A DNA stretch of 64,000 bases from Mangrovibacterium diazotrophicum (GCF_003610535.1 NZ_RAPN01000001.1:744001-808000), one strand, 5' to 3'; positions 46,913-57,471 are shown, counted from the stretch's first letter. Numbers and translations: made by a program. Notes: generated by a model from the letters alone, not told the origin.

Positions 46913-48475
46913 CTATTTCATCGTTTCTAACTCCAAAACTCCGTCGGATAAGACATTACCTGAAAGCGTTATTTCACTCTCATCCTGCTTCGAAACTCGC
47001 ACCAATGTTTTTAAACCAGCGCCGCCAATGCTTCCCTTTACTATAAGTTTTTGCACTTGGCTCGCATAAATTCCAGCTTCTGTTTCGGTTTTGAGATTAG
47101 TGAGATCAAGGGCATCGAGAACGCAATTGACGGACTTTTCAATAAAAACTGCGGGACGGGCATCTATTTGTTTCGTCACAAAAGCACAGTTATCAAAGCG
47201 AATGTTTTCGGCATGGCGCAAATAGAATCCGTAAGCTGGCAGCACGCCGAACATGGTTGCTTCGGGGTAATCTTTGGGCTTGTACTCAACGGGACATTGA
47301 AAATCGGCCAAAGTCCCTCCTCCCGCAGATTCGACAATAATATCGTTCAAGCGAACATTACGGACTGGGAATCCCGGCTGTCCGGTGATGGAACAAGCAG
47401 TGTTTCCTTCAGTTTTTACCCGAACATGGCTGATGCTCACATCGCTTATTTCACCGACATGATCAATTGTTACCCCCGATTTATGGGACCGGGCACGGTT
47501 TCCCAATCGAATAAAGATGGGAGCTTCTGTTCCTTCAACCTGGATGTTGTTGATGCTGATTCCCTCCATTTTTCCGCCATCCACAATCTCGAGCGAAATG
47601 GCCGAGCTGCCGGTTGGGGCACCGTAAAAAGTGGGTTCTTTTATGGGCGAGGGCTTAACGACACAGTTCGAAATGGTGATGTTCCGGAAACCGCCGTTCG
47701 ACTCTGTTCCCATTTTTATCGCATTGCAGCGACTACTGATCACACAATTCGTGATCGCGATATTTTCGCAGGCTCGTGGTGATGTACTTTTTAAGGTCAC
47801 TCCATCGTCGTCAGAATCGGAAATGAAATCGGAAACCGTCACATCGTGGCATCCGTCCAAATCGAGACCATCGTTGTTGTAATTATTCCGGTTGAAAACC
47901 TTCACCCCACGAATCTGCACCTCGTCACAAGCCAGGTAGTGCTGCATCCAGCAACCGGAATTTCGCAAACTGATGTTCTCCACCAACACATTGCGGCAGG
48001 TGATAAAACGAAGCAAATGCGGGCGCGTAATCCCCTCATCATTCTTGGTCAGTTTCTTGAAACTGCGGCCCTGCCCGTCGATTGTTCCATAGCCCGTAAT
48101 ACTGACGTTAGTCGCATCTTCTGCATAAATCAACTGGATGGTCGCTTCCTGCGTACGCAGGGAAATATAGCCGGGTTTGATTTTTGTGTAGTCCTTCAAA
48201 TCCCGGCTTCCGAACAGTACAGCGCCACTTTCGAGGTAAAAATTGACGTTGCTTTTCAAAAAAATGGAACCGGTTTTAAAATGACCGGCCGGAATCACAA
48301 CGGTTCCTCCTCCGGCTTCCGAACACTGATCAATCGCCTGCTGAATGGCTTGGGTTGAAAGGAAAGCAGTATCAGCTTTCGCGCCAAAATCAAGAATATT
48401 ATATTCCCGGGCTGATCCGCTGTTTACAACAAACAGCCCGATTAAAGCGAACAAAACGAATAGGTAAGATTTCAT
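46913..48475 (-). CDS. GH28 polygalacturonase-like beta-helix enzyme
   Basis: A 520-residue exported right-handed beta-helix (signal peptide ending GSA near residue 22, then REYNILDFGAKADTAFLSTQAIQQAI, the usual GH28 start). Catalytic-region motifs are NNDGLDLDGCHD and DSDDDGVTLKS, which give the acidic residues. The conserved GHG motif of polygalacturonases is not seen; the corresponding stretch reads SSRCNAIKMGTES. This pattern occurs in a group of bacterial GH28-like proteins, so the linkage cut may be unusual (exo-action or a galacturonate-rhamnose bond). It lies 21 bp after the GH43 gene and is probably in the regulon of the hybrid regulator upstream. Confidence 0.85.
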   Translation of the reverse strand: MKSYLFVLFALIGLFVVNSGSAREYNILDFGAKADTAFLSTQAIQQAIDQCSEAGGGTVVIPAGHFKTGSIFLKSNVNFYLESGAVLFGSRDLKDYTKIKPGYISLRTQEATIQLIYAEDATNVSITGYGTIDGQGRSFKKLTKNDEGITRPHLLRFITCRNVLVENISLRNSGCWMQHYLACDEVQIRGVKVFNRNNYNNDGLDLDGCHDVTVSDFISDSDDDGVTLKSTSPRACENIAITNCVISSRCNAIKMGTESNGGFRNITISNCVVKPSPIKEPTFYGAPTGSSAISLEIVDGGKMEGISINNIQVEGTEAPIFIRLGNRARSHKSGVTIDHVGEISDVSISHVRVKTEGNTACSITGQPGFPVRNVRLNDIIVESAGGGTLADFQCPVEYKPKDYPEATMFGVLPAYGFYLRHAENIRFDNCAFVTKQIDARPAVFIEKSVNCVLDALDLTNLKTETEAGIYASQVQKLIVKGSIGGAGLKTLVRVSKQDESEITLSGNVLSDGVLELETMK

Positions 48476-48496
48476 TGTTTACTGGTTTCTTGTTAG

Positions 48497-50044
48497 TTAA
48501 TTGAATGTATATTGAAAATTATCGAACACCGCCGTCCCGCCTGTTTGATCTTGGTTGAAAGAGAACAAGCCAATTTTGGGGCCTTTCCAGTTTCCGCTCA
48601 AAACATGAAAATTAGCTCCCATCGTTTTGAAATTGACCTGATCGGTACTGAAATAAAATTGATTTTGCTTTGGAATAGCACTGATTAAAAGTTTCAGCCA
48701 GACAGTTGTCTCCTTGATCTTTTTTTCTTGTTTCATCCCGTTCACCACGGTGAAAATATACAGATCACCCTTCTTCTTTTCTATCCCGACCAAGGCAAAT
48801 TCCTTCGCCATTAAACAAAGGCCGGCTAACTGTCCATCCTGCAGCTGGCTTCCGTCGAGTTCAACTTGTGCCTGCCCCGAACTTCCGATTACTTTTTGAG
48901 TAAGCGTATTTTTCGCTTGCAAAAATCCTGGCGCATAAAGTGCATCCAACGCCAGCTTTCCGGCTTGCCGCGTTAATGACCAAGCCGAATCCACCGGATT
49001 GTGATTCCACGACCATTGCAAGCCAAGTTCTGCGGAATCGAAATTATCCGAAGATTGCGGTTTCATAATTTCCGAAGTACCGTTCATCAACGGCTTTTTC
49101 CAAACATAAACAGGTTCGCCAATGCCGTTGCGATCCAGATCCACGCCAACCACCGGCCAGCCATCGCTCCAGTAAGCAGGTTGCAAGTGAACCACGCGAC
49201 CAACGGCCGGAACCGATTGGAAATGCAGAAACCACCATTCGCCATTTGGTGTATCAACCAACGCACCCTGATGTGGACCATTAATCGTTGTTGAACCGGT
49301 TTCCAACACCACTTTCTTCTCGTAAGGTCCGTAAATATCTTTCGATCTTAAAACTGTCTGCCAACCTTTTTCTACGCCGCCCTCGGGAATACTCAGATAG
49401 TAGTAGCCATCTTTCTTCATGATTTTGGTTCCTTCGGCAACGGGCCCGGTGTAAACCGTCAAACCATCGTCGAGCAACGATTTTCCGTCGGCACTCATTT
49501 TATGAATAAGGATCGGTCCCGCACCGACCTTGCTGTGCCCGAGATAAGCCTGGCCGTCCTCATCCCAAAACGGACAAGGGTCTTCCCAACCAGCAATTGC
49601 GACGACTTGAGTCAATGGTTCCCAAGGCCCTTCAGGCCTGTCGGCCGACGACATGAAAAGACCTTCTTTGGGAGTACAGAAATAGACCCAGAATTTACCG
49701 TTGTGATACCTGATTGCCGGAGCCCAGCTTCCGCCGGCATAGCGATTGTTGGTGTCGTATGCCGGATCGAATTCAAACCGATCATAAACACGTCCAATGA
49801 TCGTCCAATTGACCAAATCGGTGGAATGCAACACCGGCATTCCCATAAAATGAAATTCGGAACAAACCATGTAGAAATCGGCCCCAACACGAACCACATC
49901 GGGATCGGAATAGTCGGCATTCAACACCGGGTTGATGTAGGTTCCGTTTCCCTGATCACCCCAGGAAAGAACCTGTGCGGAAACTGCAAAATTTCCCATC
50001 AAAACAAAACTGAGACAAATCAGGATCAACTTTAAATCGTTCAT
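48497..50044 (-). CDS. GH43 glycosidase with C-terminal beta-sandwich
   Basis: A 515-residue exported enzyme with a signal peptide (residues 1-23). The GH43 five-bladed propeller shows the catalytic acids: YINPVLNADYSDPDVVRVG (base Asp), DPCPFWDEDGQAYL (modulating Asp) and VAEGTKIMKKDGYYYL (acid Glu). Residues about 330-515 form a concanavalin-like beta-sandwich (GH43 C-terminal type). This two-domain form is common among beta-xylosidases and alpha-L-arabinofuranosidases, and arabinose removal would fit the pectic context. It lies 76 bp after the hybrid regulator and 21 bp before GH28. Confidence 0.88.
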   Translation of the reverse strand: MNDLKLILICLSFVLMGNFAVSAQVLSWGDQGNGTYINPVLNADYSDPDVVRVGADFYMVCSEFHFMGMPVLHSTDLVNWTIIGRVYDRFEFDPAYDTNNRYAGGSWAPAIRYHNGKFWVYFCTPKEGLFMSSADRPEGPWEPLTQVVAIAGWEDPCPFWDEDGQAYLGHSKVGAGPILIHKMSADGKSLLDDGLTVYTGPVAEGTKIMKKDGYYYLSIPEGGVEKGWQTVLRSKDIYGPYEKKVVLETGSTTINGPHQGALVDTPNGEWWFLHFQSVPAVGRVVHLQPAYWSDGWPVVGVDLDRNGIGEPVYVWKKPLMNGTSEIMKPQSSDNFDSAELGLQWSWNHNPVDSAWSLTRQAGKLALDALYAPGFLQAKNTLTQKVIGSSGQAQVELDGSQLQDGQLAGLCLMAKEFALVGIEKKKGDLYIFTVVNGMKQEKKIKETTVWLKLLISAIPKQNQFYFSTDQVNFKTMGANFHVLSGNWKGPKIGLFSFNQDQTGGTAVFDNFQYTFN

Positions 50045-50120
50045 AAATTCAGGTTTTACGTCGTACTCGCAATGCGTTTGATGCCTATTGATAACCGCTC
50101 TACAAATTACAAAAAACAGG

Positions 50121-53100
50121 CTATTTCCGAACCTGCCGATACTTCTTTCGATATTCTGCTGGTGTCAGGTTGTATTTGGCTTTAAAACATTTTCCAAAAT
50201 ATTTCAGATCCGAAAAACCAACCTGGTAGCATGCTTCTTTCACCAACACATTTTCTTCCGCCAAAATCTTTGCAGCCTGGCTGAGTCGAATTTCGCGAAT
50301 GAATTCGATCGGTGACGAACCCGTTAAACTCTTCAGTTTGTTGAAAAAAGTCGTTTTCGACAAATTGACCTGCTTGCCCAACTCCTCCACCGAAAACTCC
50401 GGATCCTCCATGTGATCTATAATATATTTAACAAGCTCTTCCATGAATTCCTGATCCTTGGTCGACAACGGCATTAACTCCTCATCTGTTTCGGGCATGA
50501 AATCGGGTTGCTTGTAAAATGCCTGCAATCGTCGGCGTTGCTCCATCAAATTGGCAATTCGCGCTTTAAAATAGCCGACACTGAAGGGTTTAGTCAGGTA
50601 ATCATCGGCGCCATGAGTCAAGCCCGACAATTTACTCTCGGCATCGGTTTTAGCCGAAAGCAAAACAATGGGAATGTGGCTTGTCGACTCGTCATTGCGC
50701 AGGCGTTTTAGCAACTCGATGCCATCCATTTTCGGCATCATAATATCGCTGACAATGAAATCGGGGTTGTGTTGCAAGGCCAACTGCAAACCTTCCTCTC
50801 CGTCGCCCGCTTCATAAATTGTGTAATCTTCTTCGTCCAGCAAACTTTTCATGAAGTGCCTCAACTCCGGATCATCTTCTACCAATAATCCAATTGGATT
50901 GGCTCTTTTTTCGGCCTTTGCCGGAAGTACCTTTTCCGCCGTCAAATTTTCGTCGACAGCTTGTGCGTTCTCACGTTGCGGAGAAACCAAGTCCACATCC
51001 GAGCCAAAATGGCTGTGTCCTTTTTGAAAACTGATGGCAACTTTTGTCCCGTCTCCAACCTTACTATCAAGCTGGATTTTTGCTCCATGCTGATCGGCAA
51101 AATCTTTCACCAACGACAGGCCAATTCCGGTGCTGGGATTATCCGGGTTTTCATTGAAATTTGAAAACCGAACAAACAGTTTCTTTTGCTTTTCAACCGA
51201 AATTCCAGGTCCATTGTCCTCGATACGAATAATCGCGGAACGGTCGGTTTCTTCTGCCGTTAACTTCACCGCACTTCCGGCAGGACAATACTTCAGCGCG
51301 TTGGACACCAAATTAACAAGCATTTTGTCGATCATCTCTTTGTCACCCCAAATCCGAACAGGCGATTCTGATTCGACGATTGTCAGTTTGATCTTTTTAC
51401 TGATTGCAAGCTCTTCAAATTCAACTGCAACCTGCTTCACAAGTTGATTCAAGTCCAGCTGTTCAACCTGCAACCGATGTGTCTGAAACTTTCGTAAATC
51501 CAAAATTTGGTTAATTAATTTCAGCAATCGCTGCGTGCTTTGTTCCACCACCGAAAGCTGCTTACGAATCGGTTCAGGCGTATTCTGATCATTTACCATT
51601 TTTTCAACCGGAGCGGCAATCATGGTCAGCGGTGTACGTATTTCGTGCGATATATCAGTAAAAAAGCGCAATTTCAAATCAGCCATTTTCTGCTGCATCG
51701 CCATTTCATTTCGCAATTTGAAAATGGTGAGGATCGTTTTCTGAATCAACACAAACAGGCCCAAGAATAAGATAAAGTAAATGGCGTAAGCGAGCTTTGT
51801 CTCCCAAACTGACGGTTTTATCTTTATCTGCAAACGCCGCTCATTGTCGACCCAAACACCATTGCCATTCGTGGAGGAAACACGAAACTGATAATCTCCA
51901 TGCGAGAGGTTTGTATAAGTCGCTGTCCGCTCAGCCCCGGTGTAATTCCAACTCTCTTCAAGACCGTCCAGCTTGTATCGGTATTGAATGTTCTTGCGTG
52001 CACTAAAATCGAGCGCTGCAAACTGCAACTTCAAAAAGTTTTGGTTGTGTTTTAACACGATCGTACTCCGATCATCTACGGAATAATCGAGTACTGATAG
52101 CCGAGACGAATCGGGAACATTGTTCATCAATTCGAAGCCCGTGAGGGCCAGATAAGGTTTAAAGTCGCTGACACCAACATTATCAGGATTGAGCTGCAGA
52201 ATACCGTCAGAGAATCCAAACAGCAACTCTCCGTTCCTGAGCTTGCAGACGGCCGATTCTGAAAAGAGATTCTCGCCGACCACCGTTTTTACTTCCGCAA
52301 AAGTTTCAAAGCTCTCAGTTTCCGGGTCGTAACGAACCAGATTTCGTTCGGAACAAATCCAAATCCGCCCGCTATCGTCCTCTTGTATGCCTGTAATTCC
52401 TCCAATCAGGCTGGTCGTTTGCGCCGAGTAGCTTTCAAATTGGGCAGGGAACCCGTCGACAGTTTGAGCCGATTGTCTGTATAAATTTCCGCCGTAGGTG
52501 GCTAAAAACAAATTACCGTTTTCAGCCTCGTATACATACAAAATATCGTGATTCGGGAAATCAGCGTATTGCTTAAATGGAAGATCAGCTGCGGATTTCC
52601 CGGTAATTTTCAGGGATACCAAGCCATTTGTTGTCGCAACTTGCAACTCATTATTTTTGGTAAGCGTCATCCATCTCACCCACGAATAATCGTCTTCCGG
52701 GTAATTCAAAAGCTCATTGCGAATATTCAGGAAACGGATTTCCCTTCCGTCTTTCTCCAATAAATTCAATCCACCGCCCCAAGTTCCAACCCAAATTCGT
52801 CCGCTAGAATCCTGAAGCATACAATACACATCATCGTCGTTCAAACTGTATTGACCGCCCGACTCGCTATCGAACTTTGAAACACGATAAGCTCCCGATT
52901 TGGTATCGGGAACGAAATGGTAGATTCCTTCTCCCCGGGTTCCCAGCCAAACGGTTCCGTCTTTATCCTGTAAAATGCAATAAATTGCACTCTTCCAAAG
53001 CGAATGTTCCTCATCGACATACTCTCCCTGTGGCGAGAGATAGCCGATTAATTGTTGTTCCGCATCAAAAATCGCCAATCGGGATTCATCCTTGGTGGCA

Positions 53101-54482
53101 ACCCAAATATTTCCGTTGAGGTCTTCAGCCAGAGCGCGCACATTGTTAGCTCCGGTCTGCGAAACAGGCAATTGCAACTTTCGCATTTTTTGGCGGGCAA
53201 ACGAAAGCTTCTGCAAGCCCTGATTACGACTGCTAAACCACAAATTATCCTGCTGATCCACAAAAAATGTATAGTCCACATTTCGTAGAACTTTATTCCG
53301 GGCTATGTCTTCCACCATCTTGTCTGTTGCACGATCGTAGAAATAAAGCCCGCCGTTTTTAGGTTGAATCCATAAATTTCCCTCTTGGTCGTTCAGAACA
53401 AGGGGAATCGACCGTTGCGTTTGCACAACGGGCTTATCTTGATTGGCTAAAAAAGCAGTTAGCTTTTCCACTTCAAACTGAAAACGATAGATCCCGGGTT
53501 GCGCATTCGAAAACCAAAGTTCTCGGTTCAGGCTATCAACATACAAAACCCGCAATCCGGACATATCCACTTTATTTCTGAACTGCTTGCCAAAATTCTT
53601 AAATTCTCCCTTGTTAATATCATAGATGAAGAATCCATTCTCAGACGTAGTAAAAAGAATACAGCCTTGCTGCAACCACCTGGCACCAATTATGGTTGAC
53701 TGATTCTCGGAATTGATCTTAAAAAATACGCGATCGCGTTTGTCATACCTCCAGATTTGTCCTCCTTCACCGGCAAACCAAATTGACTGTTCGTTCTCCG
53801 CAGAACAACGCAATACTGCATTAATCGATTGAACTTGGCCTTTCAATTCGTAGCTGTGAGCAGGTTCACCGACACCATCCCGGTCGATAAACTGCAGGCC
53901 CTCATCTGTTAGAAACCAGGTGTTCTGTTGAAAATCTTCACGAATGTCAAAAATCCGTTTCCACTTTAATTTCCCTTCTGCATCACCATAAACTGAAAGG
54001 TTGAATAACGAATCACGAATGCAGACAGCTTTTGCGTCTTCTGATAGCAACCAAACTTTTCCCGATGGCATCACCCGGATTTCGGAGACCTGGAAATCAG
54101 GCATAGCATCATGCAGAAGCCAGAATTTTTCCAGAGAGGGCTGGTAACAGTATACTTCAGATTGGTTTGACTGCAACCAAAGACGCCCAAATCTATCCTC
54201 CTGCAAATTGTTAATCCGATTCGACTTCAATTGGACCGCTTGCGACGACGAGGGCCGAACGGCTTGAAAGCGGTAACCATCGTAACGGATCAATCCATCG
54301 AAAGTACCAAGCCAAAGAAAGCCCTTTCGATCCTGAATGATTTTCAAGATAGAAGACTGTTCCAGCCCGTGTTCTTCCGAAAAGTGTTCAACAAATGAAT
54401 CGGGAAGTGCGACAGCATTCCTGCAGAGCGCAAAAAGAACCAGTAGAAAAAATGAAATTTTATGGTTGATCAAAAGCCTCAT
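50121..54482 (-). CDS. Hybrid two-component system regulator (HTCS)
   Basis: A 1453-residue one-protein sensor and transcription factor from the ATG at 54480-54482; a longer frame to 54557 would add a non-signal leader. The signal peptide is at residues 1-25 (ending NAVA). About 14 beta-propeller repeats with WLGTFDGLIRYDG-type motifs and a Y_Y_Y domain make up the periplasmic sensor to about residue 900. One transmembrane segment follows, then histidine kinase (FFTDISHEIRTPLTMIAAP), ATPase (NALKYC, GIGLSLVKDF), receiver (phosphoacceptor Asp near 1246, VSDIMMPKMDG) and a C-terminal AraC-type DNA-binding domain. It senses an oligosaccharide and activates glycan-use genes, most likely the GH43-GH28 pair below it. 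Confidence 0.95.
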   Translation of the reverse strand: MRLLINHKISFFLLVLFALCRNAVALPDSFVEHFSEEHGLEQSSILKIIQDRKGFLWLGTFDGLIRYDGYRFQAVRPSSSQAVQLKSNRINNLQEDRFGRLWLQSNQSEVYCYQPSLEKFWLLHDAMPDFQVSEIRVMPSGKVWLLSEDAKAVCIRDSLFNLSVYGDAEGKLKWKRIFDIREDFQQNTWFLTDEGLQFIDRDGVGEPAHSYELKGQVQSINAVLRCSAENEQSIWFAGEGGQIWRYDKRDRVFFKINSENQSTIIGARWLQQGCILFTTSENGFFIYDINKGEFKNFGKQFRNKVDMSGLRVLYVDSLNRELWFSNAQPGIYRFQFEVEKLTAFLANQDKPVVQTQRSIPLVLNDQEGNLWIQPKNGGLYFYDRATDKMVEDIARNKVLRNVDYTFFVDQQDNLWFSSRNQGLQKLSFARQKMRKLQLPVSQTGANNVRALAEDLNGNIWVATKDESRLAIFDAEQQLIGYLSPQGEYVDEEHSLWKSAIYCILQDKDGTVWLGTRGEGIYHFVPDTKSGAYRVSKFDSESGGQYSLNDDDVYCMLQDSSGRIWVGTWGGGLNLLEKDGREIRFLNIRNELLNYPEDDYSWVRWMTLTKNNELQVATTNGLVSLKITGKSAADLPFKQYADFPNHDILYVYEAENGNLFLATYGGNLYRQSAQTVDGFPAQFESYSAQTTSLIGGITGIQEDDSGRIWICSERNLVRYDPETESFETFAEVKTVVGENLFSESAVCKLRNGELLFGFSDGILQLNPDNVGVSDFKPYLALTGFELMNNVPDSSRLSVLDYSVDDRSTIVLKHNQNFLKLQFAALDFSARKNIQYRYKLDGLEESWNYTGAERTATYTNLSHGDYQFRVSSTNGNGVWVDNERRLQIKIKPSVWETKLAYAIYFILFLGLFVLIQKTILTIFKLRNEMAMQQKMADLKLRFFTDISHEIRTPLTMIAAPVEKMVNDQNTPEPIRKQLSVVEQSTQRLLKLINQILDLRKFQTHRLQVEQLDLNQLVKQVAVEFEELAISKKIKLTIVESESPVRIWGDKEMIDKMLVNLVSNALKYCPAGSAVKLTAEETDRSAIIRIEDNGPGISVEKQKKLFVRFSNFNENPDNPSTGIGLSLVKDFADQHGAKIQLDSKVGDGTKVAISFQKGHSHFGSDVDLVSPQRENAQAVDENLTAEKVLPAKAEKRANPIGLLVEDDPELRHFMKSLLDEEDYTIYEAGDGEEGLQLALQHNPDFIVSDIMMPKMDGIELLKRLRNDESTSHIPIVLLSAKTDAESKLSGLTHGADDYLTKPFSVGYFKARIANLMEQRRRLQAFYKQPDFMPETDEELMPLSTKDQEFMEELVKYIIDHMEDPEFSVEELGKQVNLSKTTFFNKLKSLTGSSPIEFIREIRLSQAAKILAEENVLVKEACYQVGFSDLKYFGKCFKAKYNLTPAEYRKKYRQVRK

Positions 54483-54499
54483 AAGCCCAGTTTGGTCAA

Positions 54500-54507
54500 C
54501 AAATTTA
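54500..54507 (-). promoter_or_regulatory. Candidate -7 box of the hybrid regulator gene
   Basis: On the minus strand this reads TAAATTTG, matching TAnnTTTG, 18 bp upstream of the start codon. No clear -33 partner was found, so the call is weak. Confidence 0.3.
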
Positions 54508-54656
54508 TTGAAAAATCGACAGTTCGGCGATTCGCCGTGTAAGGACGGCAAATACACCTCGAAGTTCAGTCAATTTATACCCTCTCCAACATGGTCACCA
54601 ACTTTCGATTTCCCGGTTTGTGCGTGAACCCTTAAAAAGTAAGCCGGCATTCGAAC

Positions 54657-56963
54657 TTAACTCTGTCCTCTCAATCGGGCCATCAACTGCTTCACATCTT
54701 CATTATCCGGATAAAGCTTCAATATCTCGTCACCCAAAGTCGTTGCTTTTGCCATGTTGCTGTTGGTTAAATAAAACTGCAGTAACTCGAGACGGCTATT
54801 CAAATCCTGAACCGCATCAACTTCTTTCAATAAATAAGACTCCGCCTTCGATTTATCTTTCATGAAATCGTAAAGCATCGCAATATTGTGGTTCACGCGA
54901 GGATAGTTCGGATCAATTTTGCTCGCTTTCAACAACACTGCCAGCGACTCGTCGTATCGTCCCAGTTCACTCAAAACCAAACCCAATGCATAGGTTGCAC
55001 CGGCGTCATCGGGCTGATGCTCTAAATAAATCCGGAAATGCTTCTCGGCCAAATCGTTTCTACGTGTCTGGTTATACAGATAGGCCAAATTCAGATTCAC
55101 AAAATACATCTCGCCATCTTGCTCCAACGCTGCTTTGTAATACTGTTCGGCCTTCGCAAATTGGCTCTGGTGATAATAGAAATTGGCCATGTTGATTTTG
55201 CCGGTTGGAAAATCGGCGCTGTACAATAAAACCTCCTTGTATTCTTCCAAAGCCTTGTTGAAAGAACTCTTGTTCTTTTCCGGAACCTGATCGCTGCCGA
55301 TTCGCAACAAATTAGCAGCGGCTTCCGTCCGAACAGCTTTCGTGTCATCGGTCAGGCCGTCAATCAGGCGGCTTATATTTTCCGGGGTTCCTTGCTGCAA
55401 ACTCGCCATTGCCACCAGCCGCAGTGAAGGGTCGAGGTTTACCAGGTAATTGTCAACAACACCGGCCATTGTATCAGGATAATACGCCCCCAGGTCTTGC
55501 AAAGCCAAACTTCGGATATTTGGCGGATACAAATCGTTTCCGGCAATTTCCTTTAATTCGCTTGCAGCCTCGGTTTTACCGTCTTTTGCGGCAGCAAATG
55601 CTTGTGAATAATGGAATCGTCTCCGGCTTCCAAACCATTCTGTAATATACTTATCAGACCATTGATTGGTCTGATCAACGTGACATTGATTACAAGCATT
55701 GGGCGTTCCGTTTTTAATCGACAAATCAGGCCGTGGAATACGGAAACTGTGATCGCGCCGGTAATCGACGCCCATATAATAACGACCGTGCATGTGGCAG
55801 TTGATACACTCGGTACCCGAACCGACATCGAATTTCACACCCGACTCGGAAATAACCGCTTTCCCCGGCATTCCTGCACTTTTATGGTGATGGTGGCTGT
55901 AGGTATCGTAAACATCTTTTTGGTGACATTGCAGGCAAAGCCGGTTGCCATCGAACAAGCGTTCGCCGCTATGCACGTTGTGGCAATCGTTACATTTCAC
56001 GCCGCGTTGGTACATTTTACTTTGCATGAACGACGCGTACACGTAATCTTCATCCTTGATTTGCCCATCGACATACCACGAAGGTTCATCAGGCAAAACA
56101 ACCCGACTGTGATCGTAAATACTTTTGGCTGAATAATCCATGTCGCTAAGCGAACTTTTACGCGAATGGCAACGCATGCAAAGATTCACGTATTCCGCGT
56201 TATCAATGTTGCTGGTTTTCACCTCCAGCCCGAAATTTTCAAAGCCTTCCCGCGAATAGGCGGGCAACTCAGCCCATTGCACGTGGTTTGAACCAGGTCC
56301 GTGACAAGCCTCGCAACTCACATTTATTTCAGACCAAGTGGTGTGATACGAATCTTTTTCAGCATCGTATCCTTTCACCAGATTCGTTGAATGACATTCG
56401 GCGCACATGCCGTTCCAGTTCTGCGCCTGGTTGGTCCAGTGCAGCCAGTTGTTGGCATCAATCACCTGGTCTTTGTAAGTTGAATCGGCCATGTGATACC
56501 AGACTTTGTCCAGCGTATTCCAGGTAATCGGCAAGGTCTGCAGACGTCCGCGATCAAATTCAACCAGGTACTGCTGCAAAGGCGTATAACCAAATACATA
56601 CTTCACTTCGTAATCGTGCATTTGCCCATCTTCACCATCACTTAAAACGAAAAACTTTCCTTCTTTGCGAAACATGCGGTAAGTATGCCCTTGAGCTTCG
56701 AGTGTTTTGTCGGAAAAATCGCCCAGCACCGTTGAATCATTCGCCACATCCATAGCCCGCTCGTGATGAGAACCTTTCCAATCGTTGTACTCATTCAGGT
56801 GACATTCTTTACAATTCTGCGCACCAACAAACCGGGGCGTTGTATCAACGAGCTCCACATCGGGTTTCAACAAAACGAACCTCAATACCATGAGCGCCGG
56901 GAAAAGCAAAACAAGGACAAGGGCTAATATGCGGATTAATTTTTTTGTTTGTTTGATATCCAT
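54657..56963 (-). CDS. Octaheme cytochrome c with TPR domain
   Basis: A 768-residue membrane-anchored protein (one N-terminal transmembrane helix, residues about 9-32). Eight CxxCH haem-binding motifs start at residues 51, 187, 217, 262, 324, 343, 386 and 424. The pattern (paired motifs, CKECH near the N-terminus, CMRCHSRKSS in the middle) resembles cytochrome c554-like multihaem proteins. From about 560 to 745 there are tetratricopeptide repeats (AKAEQYYKAALEQDGEMYFVNLNLAYLY and similar). It lies 2 bp after the Rieske gene and is probably the electron-accepting c-type subunit of the same bc-type complex, instead of cytochrome c1. The TPR part may bind partner proteins. Confidence 0.88.
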   Translation of the reverse strand: MDIKQTKKLIRILALVLVLLFPALMVLRFVLLKPDVELVDTTPRFVGAQNCKECHLNEYNDWKGSHHERAMDVANDSTVLGDFSDKTLEAQGHTYRMFRKEGKFFVLSDGEDGQMHDYEVKYVFGYTPLQQYLVEFDRGRLQTLPITWNTLDKVWYHMADSTYKDQVIDANNWLHWTNQAQNWNGMCAECHSTNLVKGYDAEKDSYHTTWSEINVSCEACHGPGSNHVQWAELPAYSREGFENFGLEVKTSNIDNAEYVNLCMRCHSRKSSLSDMDYSAKSIYDHSRVVLPDEPSWYVDGQIKDEDYVYASFMQSKMYQRGVKCNDCHNVHSGERLFDGNRLCLQCHQKDVYDTYSHHHHKSAGMPGKAVISESGVKFDVGSGTECINCHMHGRYYMGVDYRRDHSFRIPRPDLSIKNGTPNACNQCHVDQTNQWSDKYITEWFGSRRRFHYSQAFAAAKDGKTEAASELKEIAGNDLYPPNIRSLALQDLGAYYPDTMAGVVDNYLVNLDPSLRLVAMASLQQGTPENISRLIDGLTDDTKAVRTEAAANLLRIGSDQVPEKNKSSFNKALEEYKEVLLYSADFPTGKINMANFYYHQSQFAKAEQYYKAALEQDGEMYFVNLNLAYLYNQTRRNDLAEKHFRIYLEHQPDDAGATYALGLVLSELGRYDESLAVLLKASKIDPNYPRVNHNIAMLYDFMKDKSKAESYLLKEVDAVQDLNSRLELLQFYLTNSNMAKATTLGDEILKLYPDNEDVKQLMARLRGQS

Positions 56964-56965
56964 AC

Positions 56966-57430
56966 TCAGGCGTACATTACTTGTGAACGATCGAATTTAC
57001 TACGCTTTACGGGGTTGGCAGTATCAACCAGTACTTTGTTGCCTTTGAACGCAATTGGATAGTAATCCAAAGCCCGGGCAGCGGGTGACGAAATTACACT
57101 CCCATCTTTGTCAAAAGCCGAAGCATGACAAGGACATTCGAAACGATCGTGGTTGGTATTGAATTGAATGACACATCCTAAATGGGTGCATTTTGACGAA
57201 ACAGCGATGAAACCGCCATCGTCCAGGCGACACAGAAAGAATTCGGCCGACCCGAACGGGTAAACCCGGCCTTTTTCAAAAACGGAAACTTCGCCCGCTT
57301 CGTAATAGCTCGTTTCTGCCAGAGCACCTTTTCGATGCCCCAGGAGACGAATGAAAACGTATCCGAATTCAAGCGACGCCAAGCTGTAAAGTATTCCTTT
57401 AAAAAATTTCCGTCTACCTATTTTCATCAT
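56966..57430 (-). CDS. Rieske [2Fe-2S] protein of a cytochrome bc complex
   Basis: A 154-residue exported iron-sulphur protein. The N-terminus MMKIGRRKFFKG is a twin-arginine-type signal followed by a hydrophobic helix (about residues 12-30). Cluster ligands are in CTHLGC (Cys81, His83, disulphide Cys86) and CPCH (Cys99, disulphide Cys101, His102). It oxidises quinol at the Qo site and passes one electron to the c-type cytochrome. It lies 41 bp after cytochrome b and 2 bp before the octahaem gene. Confidence 0.93.
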   Translation of the reverse strand: MMKIGRRKFFKGILYSLASLEFGYVFIRLLGHRKGALAETSYYEAGEVSVFEKGRVYPFGSAEFFLCRLDDGGFIAVSSKCTHLGCVIQFNTNHDRFECPCHASAFDKDGSVISSPAARALDYYPIAFKGNKVLVDTANPVKRSKFDRSQVMYA

Positions 57431-57471
57431 AATCTAACGATTGTTATTCGACTGAATACCGTTTCATTTCT

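Noticed and set aside
54483-54557. N-terminal extension of the hybrid regulator
   Set aside because: It would place 25 hydrophilic residues before a clear signal peptide.
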